NCBI GenBank assembly: GCA_028565635.1
Contig: JAOXYB010024903.1
Span: forward strand, 1 to 16,101
DNA length: 16,101 bases
Direction: 5' to 3'
Origin: Phoronis ovalis
Lineage: Eukaryota > Phoronida > Phoronidae
Every line of letters starts with the position of its first letter. Position 1 is the stretch's first letter. The translations under genes and the position numbers were made by a program. Below the pieces are notes generated by a model. That model made no database searches and was not told the DNA's origin. It worked only from the letters and a program-made list of their open reading frames with translations. Shown in pieces: positions 1 to 8,281 of this stretch.

Positions 1-870
1 AATATATAGAAAATATCTATAGCTGACGAGTCAATTCCATTTGACACTCAAAAATGGTATACCTAATGGAATTCATTAGATTGATGAAATCGTGATAATA
101 TTGTGATATTCTGTCTCTGCTAAGGAAAAATATTTTCATTTTGTGACAGTTTATCTGCTGCCTTTAGCCTCTATCAGACAATGGACTATTCTCTCTCTCA
201 TCAGATGGCAAAGTGTTGACCATTATAAATGCTGCTCAATTTAAAATCTCCCGTATCTCTGATATGTTAAACTATGTTATGTCACACTCGGAAAATTCTA
301 GAATTCGATTATTTAATAAGCACTTGTCACTTTTTTGGTGGCTAAGGAGTGAGAGAACCTTGAGAAGGAGTTCTTTTCAGAAATAGGTTTAACTCTCCAC
401 ATAGAGGGAGAAATTGCAATTTATAAAAGTTGTTTTTGTATCAAATTTGATGGGATTCTTCCAAGAAATCACATCGATAAAAATCGGAAGTAGGCATGAG
501 ACATGATTATTTTATTGACTAGACAGAATTTTTAGAAGTGAGGGTAAATTTAGGCTAATTAATATGTAAATTAATTTATAAGGGAAGAGACAATTTATTA
601 ACTTTAGGAACGTCCATCACAGGGGCACATGGCGGAATAAACTAATCAGATTAGCTCCCTATATGTATAACTACGATCCGCATCATTGAACGGTATTTCA
701 CTCGTGACCACAGAGGAAGCCGCTTTCGTCACTGTTTGCTACTTTCCGTTTAAAATGTGGAAATAGAAGAACAAGAATGAGGCGCAGTTTTCTACATTCT
801 GCGCCGGTGTCGCAGCAAGATTTGCTCTTTTAACTTTTGCTTGAACTTACTCCCTTAATTAAATGACAAT
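1..870. other. Non-coding stretch at left edge
   Basis: No coding exon can be supported here on either strand: frames are short and broken, and no good acceptor-ORF-donor combination was seen. It contains a short stem with arms GGCGCAG (781-787) and CTGCGCC (799-805), and one copy of the 10-mer CTCCCGTATC (248-257) that also ends the foldback element further right. The sequence is AT-rich and otherwise featureless to my reading. Confidence 0.5.
248..285 (+). repeat. Possible solitary end of the CTCCCGTATC repeat
   Basis: CTCCCGTATC at 248-257 matches the outer end of the foldback element at 6259-6268 and of the intronic copy at 1728-1737. It is followed by a weakly similar GATATGTTA block. 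Beyond about 40 bp the likeness fades, so this is either a decayed or truncated end, or a chance match. Confidence 0.3.
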
Positions 871-1265
871 TTTCACATGGACCTGAACAGAGAAAGTTTT
901 GATTATGAAGGTTGATGTATATCGTAAGTCCAAAGTGGCGGCCATGTCAAAAGCAAAATCCTTGATAACTCATAAAATTTTGTGGAAATGCTCATATGGA
1001 TATGAACGGATCATTTGACTATGAAAGTTGGTGGACATCTTGAATCTGTAAATTAGTGGCTATGTCAAAACAACTAGGAAGTAGTGAAACGAAACATGAA
1101 TGTTTGCCGGGTTCTCAGATGAAATTTGTAATGGAAAATGTGACGGCCATTTTGAATCCACATATACGACACTACAGGTCTGGTTTCTATATTTTTTTGG
1201 GAGGGGGAAATTTTTATCTTTGTCCCTCATACATGTATATGGATCATTTTTATCATTGACATTCA
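871..1265 (+). repeat. Diverged tandem repeat, unit about 119 bp, 3-4 copies
   Basis: Related blocks recur about every 118-120 bases. CACATGG at 874, CATATGG at 993, CTCAGATG at 1113 and a TATATGGATC block near 1235 start successive units. Inside the units, GGCCATGTCAAAA (940) matches GGCTATGTCAAAA (1058), and GGACATCTTGAATC (1032) matches GGCCATTTTGAATC (1144). The units are much diverged, with small indels. The short open frames of 64-68 codons that cross 1056-1294 are by-products of the repeat and not genes. GGCCAT...TTGAAT motifs of this kind are familiar from invertebrate intergenic repeats, but that link is from memory. Confidence 0.6.
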
Positions 1266-1425
1266 AGGGAACTTTTCTGTTTTTCTCTAGCTGATTTTGA
1301 AATCATATTTTCTGGCTCCCCGGAAATAAGAGCTTCATCGTACATTCTGATATATATAGTGTGCGGCTAATGAACAATCGTAAAATGAAAACATACAGTA
1401 TTCTTCTTTCATTGATTTCTTGAAT

Positions 1426-1431
1426 TTTATT
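1426..1431 (-). terminator. Probable poly(A) signal of gene A
   Basis: AATAAA on the minus strand lies about 66 bases past the stop codon of gene A (1497-1499), a normal spacing for a short 3' UTR. Cleavage would then fall around 1400-1415. No downstream GU-rich element was tested. Confidence 0.5.
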
Positions 1432-1496
1432 CTGATATAAATAAACGATTGCACGTTAATGTCACCTTAAAATGAAATTAACAAAAATTAGTGACA

Positions 1497-1657
1497 TTAC
1501 CCCCGAATATACATATTCTTTGCATGTCCATCCCAACAAACGCTGTATTTGCCATCACACATATCATAATAAAACTTCTTAGAAGTTTTGTTATAATAAA
1601 CTCGTAATCTGTGAGAATGGGCATTGTCCAAGGAAGTATCAATGGTCAGTTTCGTGC
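1497..1657 (-). CDS. Gene A exon 4: C-terminal HSH / CDGK-CWDGH module
   Basis: The preferred acceptor is TTTTATCGTTTTGCAG ending at 1658. It joins exon 3 in phase to give LITG-TKLTIDTS. The exon encodes DNAHSHRLRVYYN, then CDGK and CWDGH, and stops at TAA 1497-1499. The open frame continues upstream to 1739 without a stop, and a second phase-compatible acceptor (TTTTCAGAG, exon start 1738) would add 27 residues. I prefer the shorter form because its junction reads naturally and the extra residues come from a repeat. Confidence 0.8.
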
Positions 1658-4600
1658 CTGCAAAACGATAAAAGTAAACGTCCTTGTGTGTGTAATCCAA
1701 GAGGAGGAAATTATGGCATATCTCACTCTCCCGTATCACTCTGAAAATAGTATGTTATTTTACCACTTTTAGAGAATAATGTTGAAACATCAGCGTGAGT
1801 GATACAATACCAAACAAGATTCAAAATTTCTATTTCGTTTTCAATCAACAAAATAAATGATGATGCCTCTTTGCCTAGCGTAGGTTTGTGACGTAAATAT
1901 ATTGATATAAACTTGAAAGTATTTTCCGCGAAGAGTCATTATTAGGTAAGGGGAAAATCTATTGAATGCCATATACCAAGTATATACATGTTTAAAATAA
2001 CAATCGCTTTTACTGAGCTATTTTTAAAATATTTGCATTTGACAGGATTGTATTTGCCTAACATCCACCGATTATCAAATAGAATTATTTTTCATTCACC
2101 TAAATCATTTTATACGCTGGACATGCACCACCAATTCGCCCAGTACGGGCAGTACAATTTACGAGCGACACCCATTATGCCTAATATCCTCGATGAGCAC
2201 TTACCTTCTAATAATATATGCACACAAGGGATATGAAGTGGATATTAGACAAACAGCTTTATTTGTCCGAGATTTGTCACGTTAAGATATAATTGTTATA
2301 TTTATTTTATAAAATATAATTAGTCTTTATTCTGTAATGTTGGAACGATGCAAACTATTTTTAAATATAAAACAAGCAGATGATTGTTGGCACTTTCACA
2401 AAATATCAGTCAAATGATCTCATGCACGCACCTGTTATCAGTTTTTCAATTTCGTCCGGCTGCAATGATACGGTGTGAGTGTGTTCGCCAGTTGTGTAAG
2501 CTGTCGACATTTCAAGTTCAGTTTCTTTTTGTAGTTTTTGGCCCGGTGTGATGGAGGTTGCTACTGGACGCTCGTCCATCATAGTTGCATACGTCTGTTG
2601 ATGCATCACAATATCTTTCAAAGCTTGCACTTCCTTCATAACGGCATCTCCATCTTGATGTATAGGCATAATGGGAAAACGCTGTCGCAGAACACCAACT
2701 CCTGGGATGTTGGGCATGAATATACGGATACCTGAAGCGCGTACAAGGCGCACATTGCCTTCCTGGTCCAACACACCGACAGTACCTACATAAAAAAATA
2801 GTTTTCTTTTTGTGAATCATCAGAAATTCATGGTATACATTTAATTATTTCCATACATCGACGATATAAGATTCACCATTAGCGCATGTGTCATGAATTG
2901 TGCACATCTGTTATCAAATGTTACACAGTCGCGGGGTGTTTCATGGTTGCACCCACCTATTACCTGTAGATAATAAATACTAATTATCTACAGGTAAGGG
3001 ACTTTAACTAATATTTAAGGAAGAGAAATGCCACCATACTTGAGACACGAACTTTTATCTCGAAGGTGCCTTTTATCCCGCCTTTAATGCGCCTTTTATC
3101 CTGGGAGGATGACGAGAATACCGGCTTGTGAAATTTTAAAATTCATGTAATTTCCTTGCCAGAATATTCTTATGACAATTTATCTGCGAACTCCTAATTA
3201 CTGTGGATTTCATTGTGTTGGCAATTATAGTAAAAATAATAGAGTCGGATCAATGACATTTTGCATGGTTTGCTCTAAATGTTAATTTACGCGGGTTAGT
3301 TTTGAATAATAAATATCTATCATCCATCTTCTGACTTTATTGAGATGTTTCTGAGAAAAATGTATTTCTCAATTTACGTTATAAATTAAACCCACCATTA
3401 AATTCAATAAATGACTTAAGTTAAATAAATTATACCTCTAGATGTGTCCGCTGCATCTTTTCCCACTTCTTTGCCAGTATAGAACTCTTGTGGTGTTCTA
3501 TAGTAGTAAGCACTGTTTGTACCATTATAGGCCTTAGCAGGGTCTTTGGTGTTTCCATTACGACCGCCAGCATAAACTGTTAAGGAGTCTTTATTTCTGG
3601 AGGAACGCAAACCTTTGTACTTAATGCCGTAAGGATTCCAATTACTCAAAGGAGTTAAGTAGACGATTTCTAACGGAATGGCATATGTCCATCTTTGTTC
3701 CCAGGTGTTACACTGCTTCCCCTTACCTTTGATGTATTCGCAGTCAGTGTATTTCATGCTACCAATCTTAGGCTGTGTAGTCATGGCAGTGAAAAGGTTT
3801 TCATCGGCGAATCCTCGATGTCTGACTGTTAATCCCATGGCGCCTCTCTTGCCTGTTTTATACCAGCGATGGTAGCGAGCGGCGTTAATTACAGGATTTC
3901 CTTTGGCTAAACTCTGCGCTGGATAGAACATGGCGTCGTCAGTGAGGTTTCCGGCGTAATTATCCTTACCGGGGATTTCTTCCATTAATTTGTCTATTAA
4001 ACCATAACCGATATGGCGTTCGTATGTTAACCATGTATCTCTATCAAAGGGATTAAGTTGAAAACGTGCGGCTCGTTGAGTACGGTGTACATCTAAGGGT
4101 CTTCTATATGCCATTCGATTAGCCAAATCATCAATAACACGAAATCGGTTTAATGGAATGTCACGAGACAAAGGATGGCAAAGAATGCGGTAGTTCCACT
4201 GGGCATATATTGGAGTCCCATTTACAACATCTAATACAGTTGTTGGCAAAAAGGCGTGGTTTTCGTTAGGGTGTTTACGACCAGAAAATGACGTAAATCG
4301 AATTTTTTGTTGCAGATCCATCCAAGTAGTAGCGTCAATACTGTGACGTTCGCTGAAGAACGGGTCTTCCAATTTTGTAGTGTCTGCGTGCCAAGCACCT
4401 TCTAGGTAGCACAGTACGGGTTTGAAATATTTACGGTAGTCTCGGGTTTTGTAGTTGCCATCTCTCCAAGCTTTGAACCATTCTCTCAGTTCAACAATTT
4501 GTTCTTGTACTGTTTTCTTAGCTAGCACTGCTGGAGGAACTGCCGGCAAGGGTACATTTTCTACAGTGTGATAGTTTTTACTAGTACGATGAGGCATTCG

Positions 4601-5227
4601 TAGCTGATAATCATTGTGACGAGTACGGAACTCGACACCATTTATGACAGCAATGTATTCTCCCATACCAACAGTTTGAATGTAGTTTGAATGGTCGTGA
4701 ATGGCGGCTACTGATCTTGTGGCATAGGTACTAGAATGGTATGGTCGAGTACCTTCTTGAACGTGACGCACTTGTTTCAGTCCTGAATCACCATCAGAGC
4801 GAATACGTTCTTCCAGAAAGAGTTGTTGAACCATTAACTGTCGAGCCAATGTACCAACCTCAGTGTGCTGAGCCATCAGAACTTTTTGTTGGGCATTTAA
4901 TTGCTGTGTTAATGAATTCACTTTTACTTTCAGTGAAGCCAGTTCTTTGGCTGAAGTATCTGCTGCCATTACGACATTGCCAAAACCTGCTACTACCAGT
5001 AATAGCAATAAATGTCTCTGAAAACATACGGCCAAAAGTTGAATTATAAATACGTCAGTTTACTGGACATAATACGAAATCAGAGCGACATAATCATATA
5101 TTAGTACCGTACTTCTTGCCTTTGTAATCATTTGGCGTATTACTTTATTTTATACGCCCTTGTACTTGTCTCAGTTTAATATTAGACTACTACTACATAT
5201 TGGGATTTTTACCGAAAGTTTGGTCAT
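1497..5227 (-). CDS. Gene A: secreted, uncharacterised ~703-residue protein (4 exons)
   Basis: The spliced CDS is 5227-5213, 5017-3436, 2785-2432 and 1657-1497. Every phase agrees (0, 1, 1), giving 2112 nt and 703 residues. Residues 1-23 form a signal peptide (MTKLS, then a Leu-rich core ending VVMA). Residues 28-78 look like a coiled coil (LKVKVNSLTQQL, later LARQLMVQQL). A long mixed domain follows (about 105-530), rich in Tyr, Arg and His, with DYQLRMPH (141), WMDLQQKIRFTS (237) and AIPLEIVYLTPL (451). A C-terminal module carries HTH at 634-636, HSH at 664-666 and CDGK/CWDGH at 684-695. The mature chain has six cysteines (208, 285, 431, 441, 684, 691) and N-glycosylation sequons near 271, 362, 503 and 673. 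I do not recognise a named family. I recall similar uncharacterised secreted proteins from molluscs but cannot verify this. No enzyme motif is evident; a structural or extracellular-matrix role is only inference. Confidence 0.85.
1658..2431 (-). other. Intron 3 of gene A
   Basis: This 774-bp GT...AG intron (donor GTGCGT, acceptor TTTTGCAG) is AT-rich. Apart from the repeat copy near its 3' end it shows no structure; an open frame of 82 codons on the plus strand (1988-2236) has no coding character. Confidence 0.7.
1722..1850 (-). repeat. Partial copy of the foldback repeat in intron 3 of gene A
   Basis: Bases 1722-1737 are identical (16 of 16) to 6253-6268, the left end of the foldback element. 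The likeness continues with gaps: GTTGAAAC at 1781 and 6317, GAGTGATACAATA near 1797, and GATTCAAAATTTC (1819), which matches the right arm of the element read in reverse. Only one arm is present. It lies about 65 bp upstream of the preferred acceptor of exon 4. Confidence 0.6.
2432..2785 (-). CDS. Gene A exon 3: linker and first His-x-His motif
   Basis: The acceptor TTTTTTTATGTAG ends at 2786 and the donor is ACAG|GTGCGT (2431). The exon is 354 nt, in phase 1 at both ends. It encodes a Val/Gly-rich start (GVLDQEGNVRLV), RIFMPNIPGVGVLRQRFPIM, a helical stretch near residues 580-600, and ends with GEHTHTVSLQPDEIEKLIT. The residues across both junctions read smoothly, supporting the splice calls. 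Confidence 0.88.
2786..3435 (-). other. Intron 2 of gene A
   Basis: This 650-bp intron runs from donor GTATAA to an acceptor with a T-run ending ATGTAG. It contains the perfect hairpin at 2960-2997 and a short near-repeat of GCCTTTTATCC (3066, 3090). No exon is seen within it. Confidence 0.7.
2960..2997. repeat. Perfect 15-bp inverted repeat in intron 2 of gene A
   Basis: TTACCTGTAGATAAT (2960-2974) and ATTATCTACAGGTAA (2983-2997) are exact reverse complements with an 8-base spacer. Each arm carries CAGGTAA, a splice-donor-like sequence, so a donor-like site exists on both strands. It could be a remnant of a small foldback transposon, or a hairpin in the nascent transcript. Confidence 0.85.
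3436..5017 (-). CDS. Gene A exon 2: signal core, coiled coil and main domain
   Basis: A single 1582-nt exon holds about three quarters of the protein. It runs from acceptor TTTTCAG to donor AGAG|GTATAA, ending in phase 1 after DTSR. The frame beyond the donor stops within about 20 bases, in line with an exon end. Protein-like composition, balanced secondary-structure potential and four of the six mature cysteines make this the most secure coding region of the window. Confidence 0.92.
5018..5212 (-). other. Intron 1 of gene A
   Basis: This 195-bp intron is inferred from the phase-matched first exon. It carries a small stem GGCGTAT (5134-5140) / ATACGCC (5152-5158). Between these arms lies a minus-strand AATAAA (5144-5149) that could serve as the poly(A) signal of the upstream gene B. 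Confidence 0.5.
5213..5227 (-). CDS. Gene A exon 1: start codon and first five residues
   Basis: The long exon of gene A has no in-frame ATG near its 5' end; its frame opens with TTG at 5035. An acceptor (GTATGTTTTCAG) ends at 5018, exactly before the hydrophobic core. Upstream, ATG at 5227-5225 followed by four codons and GTAAAA (donor at 5212) fits in phase 0 and supplies the charged start of a signal peptide (MTKLS + RHLLLLL). The resulting intron is 195 bp. The donor is not strong and the -3 base is C, so another upstream first exon cannot be excluded. Confidence 0.6.
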
Positions 5228-5317
5228 CAGCCTAGCGTATTTGAAGTGTTAATTTTTCTTTTTTTTGGAATTGATATATTCACTTGGTAAAATGTAAATA
5301 CATCGAATTTTTAAACT

Positions 5318-6164
5318 TCATTTTAGTGATTTCGTATCGTCAGACGTCATATGAGACACGAATTTTTCCAAGTTGTCAATATGCATTTTAATGAACATAG
5401 ATTTAACGTCAGCTAAATAATCTGCTATTTGGCTGACGTAAAATCTATATGGATATAAATCAGCATGAGAGACAGGGACGTCAGTGCTGGGGTGGCATGC
5501 AACACTTATTAATTTATGACAATTGCTTTCCAAGATCTTTTTATTTTAGGGAAAAATATTTTAATTTCATTTTCAGAAGAATATAAATAAAATGCAAAGT
5601 TGTATGGAAACATAACTTACATAAACTAAACAACACTTCATTTAAAATATTTAACATTGTTAACAATACTTCAAGAAACCACGAAAGTTTTTTTCTCAAA
5701 AACAGATGGTACAATGTCAATGTAATTTTAAATTTAAAAAGTGTTCTGAAACTGTTTGTGATCATAATTGAAATTGAATTGGTTCGAGGCAATAAATCGA
5801 AACAAAAACAGAGCAAGCGATAAATATGGAAATTTGAAATTGTATTATTTCGTTGCAATGCAGTTACTTAAATTTTACAGCACATTTTGTAGCTGTCACT
5901 TTTTCAATCCTAAAGTGTTAAAACACGTAATTACAGGTGTGTGTGTGTGTGTGTGTGTGTGTTGTATATTTTGTACTATGGGCCGAAAGTTATATTAACT
6001 AAATAAAACTGAATTTAAGCTTACCATTTTGAAAAACTTCAGGGTGCACTTCAAAACCTGCTCTTTGTGACTGGGTCTATACCAATGCTGGTACGTGATA
6101 CAACCCCCCTTTATAATCAGATGAACCCTAATCTTATCATATGGAAAACGGTCATCTGTTCTTC
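5318..6164 (-). CDS. Gene B: unrecognised gene, two putative 3' exons (partial)
   Basis: Exon 6164-6025 has a good acceptor (TTAATTGCAG) and donor (ATG|GTAAGC). It encodes 46 residues with FPYDKIRVHLIIKGG and YRPSHKEQVL. Exon 5536-5318 would follow in phase 0 from a weak acceptor (AAATAAAAAG) and encodes 72 residues including LYPYRFYVSQIADYL, ending at TGA 5318-5320. Together they give a C-terminal piece of about 118 residues. No first exon was found upstream and I recognise no family. Two cautions apply: the second exon contains a 52-bp hairpin, and its stop lies only about 90 bp before the start codon of gene A. It may be a decayed gene or a chance pair of frames. Confidence 0.35.
5397..5448. 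repeat. Near-perfect 52-bp hairpin (23-bp arms, 6-base loop)
   Basis: The left arm 5397-5419 and right arm 5426-5448 are reverse complements except at two positions. The core ACGTCAGC / GCTGACGT is exact. Read as plus-strand RNA, one mismatch becomes a G-U pair; read as minus-strand RNA both are true mismatches. It falls in the middle of the putative second exon of gene B (the segment coding FYVSQIADYLADVKSM). It could be a small foldback insertion, a small-RNA precursor, or coincidence. Confidence 0.8.
5937..5962 (+). repeat. (GT)13 microsatellite
   Basis: Thirteen uninterrupted GT dinucleotides occur between the two putative exons of gene B. Such a tract is expected to vary in length between individuals. 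Confidence 0.95.
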
Positions 6165-6252
6165 CTGCAATTAATGCTAAAATGTCGTATACCAAGAGAT
6201 TGTTTGCCAACAATCGTTAGACGTTAGAAATGTTTCCTTTAAAAAAGAATAC

Positions 6253-6820
6253 CTCACTCTCCCGTATCGCTTTGAAATTGATATGTTATTTTTAACGTTT
6301 TAGTGAAAAAAGGTTGAAACAATTTTTCTTAGCGTCAGTGATAAGTACCTAACAGGATTTAAACTTTCTGAATTTCTGAATGGCTTGTTTTTTTAGAAAA
6401 GTTTTGTTTTGCAAATCCCCATCACTTATAGCTAATTGTTTGACCTCAGCGGGTAACAACCATAAGAAAGCCAAGTATCCTCACATGTAGCATTGGGTCA
6501 TACAATGAATATGAGCGCGGTTCCAATTCAATATTTATGCACATCCTAAATACCTGAAAAGATGAGTTCACAGGCGATCATTATGTTATTTTATCGAATA
6601 ACAAAAGAGATAATAAATGTCATATTTAAATGAGCAGTGTGACCCAATTGTACTCGTCCATGTGGGGCGTGTGCTTATTGTCGGTAACAGAGAATAAAAT
6701 GGTGATTTACAAAACAAGAACTTTCCTGAAAAACTAATTATGAAATTTTGAATCCTGTTACATATTATATCACTTATGAAAAATGTTTCTTCTTCTTCAG
6801 GATGATACGGGAGTAGGGGA
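6253..6820. mobile_element. Foldback / long-TIR MITE-like element (~565 bp)
   Basis: The outer ends are CTCCCGTATC (6259-6268) and its reverse complement GATACGGGAG (6804-6813). Inward, the arms stay related with gaps: AACAGGATT (6351) against AATCCTGTT (6750), TTTTGTTTTGCAAATC (6403) against GATTTACAAAACAAGA (6704), and TTGGGTCATAC (6494) against GTGTGACCCAATTG (6638). The arms thus reach about 250 bp on the left and 180 bp on the right. The right arm lacks about 40 bp near its end. The middle (about 6510-6635) is unpaired and has no coding frame. No clear target-site duplication was found. It is non-autonomous, and mobility is inferred only from the related copy at 1722. Confidence 0.6.
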
Positions 6821-8257
6821 TGTACTTTCTTACCGGAGGTACTTAGGAAGACGCTAGAACCGAACGTCGATATTAGTCAGTTAAGAGCCAGGTTAAAATG
6901 AGTACAACTGCAACACCCCTCCTGTTCGATTAAAAATACTCTCAAGCCAATAATATGGTACACGTAATTGGAATGATCACATTTACAGAGTAGGCGGTTG
7001 GGATGATAAGACTTGTAGTACAATTGGTAGACTTTCGAAATGTTAAATTATTATTGTTTTAATTATCTATATTCCCTCAGCATGTCGAATTTCTTTGTTA
7101 GGAATAGTTATTCCTCGATGAGTTTAGTTTCTGTGTATAGGTTTTGCATTTTACCTGTGAATTTATTTGGAAAGCAAGCTGTTTTGCAATGCAAAATTCT
7201 AAATCTAATATATTTAATATTTTTTTGTAAAAAATTAGAAATTGGGAACCATAAATGTATTGAATCGCTTTCACTTTAATACAGGTGCGCAAGAAAATTC
7301 TTTATTTTTCCCAAAAAAAATCGCTAAATTTATTCGCATGTATATGCAATAGGTCGAGTCGTATTCGAGTTTTGCATACATCATCATTTTTAATTTTTAA
7401 AAGCAAATATTACTTGTAAGTTCCTTATATGTGTTTTTGTGTGCAAGTAGGACAGTCTCAGCAGCACTTGAAGGAAGAAAATGTTGAAGATACATATCAG
7501 TATTGAAGTAAATCTAATCACGAGCTTCTTAATTGGAAGACGCAATTAATTAAGACTATAACATGGCTGACCAATATACATGTAGTCTTCAAAAATTGTA
7601 AGGTTTTTCACCATAACAAGCTCTATGTATTGCAGATTGTTCAAATAAGTGTGAAATTTGTGACCACTAATTCCGTTTACTAATAATTTTATCCCTGAAT
7701 TTGCTATGTTTATGCTATTAACTTGTTTTTTGTAATTTCGTCTGCATGAAATAACTTTTAATCAACACTTTGACGTTACGTTCTATTGCACTGACGCTTG
7801 ATACTTTTATCTGGCGAAAATTAAAATTTTTAAATGGCAAATGCATACCGATTATGTCCATCAGGTGGCAGGATCTTTTCACTTTGAAGATGTCATGAGT
7901 TCAGCTTAGTTTATATAGCTGACTCAATGTTCGAATTCTACAAAATCAGCTGCAGTAAAAAAGCTCTTTATATCTCCATTATTTTGTATTGATATGTATA
8001 TTGTAGACACTATGAACAGTTTTGTGTAATACTGAAAAACGATCTAATAACAAAAACATCAACTGTGTTTGAAATGAAGTGTATTTTGTGTGCCAGACAT
8101 TTTTATGATAACATCAGGGAGACGTTTTTCAGGGACACAACATAGGACTAACATGACTCATCCGGACAATCTACATGTCTTATTAATAGATTTATATATT
8201 TTGAAATAGATTATCACGGAAGATGCATCTAAATTTACAAATTAATAAAAAACTTTT

Positions 8258-8281
8258 ATTGAACAAATTTCCTTGTTCAAT
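8258..8281. repeat. 9-bp perfect inverted repeat
   Basis: ATTGAACAA (8258-8266) and TTGTTCAAT (8273-8281) are separated by six bases. It is short enough to arise by chance in AT-rich DNA. Confidence 0.6.

Noticed and set aside
781-805. Stem GGCGCAG / CTGCGCC considered as a histone mRNA 3' hairpin.
   Set aside because: Stem and 11-base loop do not match the conserved histone stem-loop, and no histone gene lies nearby.
1056-1294. Three overlapping open frames of 64-68 codons on both strands.
   Set aside because: They fall inside the diverged tandem repeat, overlap one another and have no protein-like character or splice context.
1560-1600. Palindrome AAAACTTC-TTA-GAAGTTTT in exon 4 of gene A (arms about 13 bp with one mismatch).
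   Set aside because: It lies in secure coding sequence rich in AAx, TTT and TAT codons (YYNKTSKKFYY), which easily gives such symmetry.
5018-5035. Start of gene A at the TTG (5035) where the long open frame begins.
   Set aside because: It is not an ATG, and it lies upstream of a clear acceptor (TTTTCAG). The residues from 5035 to 5018 are intronic; a phase-matched ATG exon exists at 5227-5213.
4741-5049. Plus-strand open frame of 102 codons opposite gene A.
   Set aside because: It is antisense to the N-terminal coding part of gene A and carries the shadow of its codon bias; no independent support.
5541-5858. Minus-strand open frame of 105 codons rich in Phe, Leu and Ile.
   Set aside because: Composition simply reflects AT-rich DNA. 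It lies in the presumed intron of gene B and shows no motif.
6790-6860. Exon-like segment on plus after TTCTTCTTCAG at 6801.
   Set aside because: It is the right end of the foldback element, and the frames hit stops within a few to about 20 codons.
7925-7945. GTTCGAATTC word resembling a tRNA T-loop.
   Set aside because: No matching acceptor stem, anticodon arm or D arm could be built around it.
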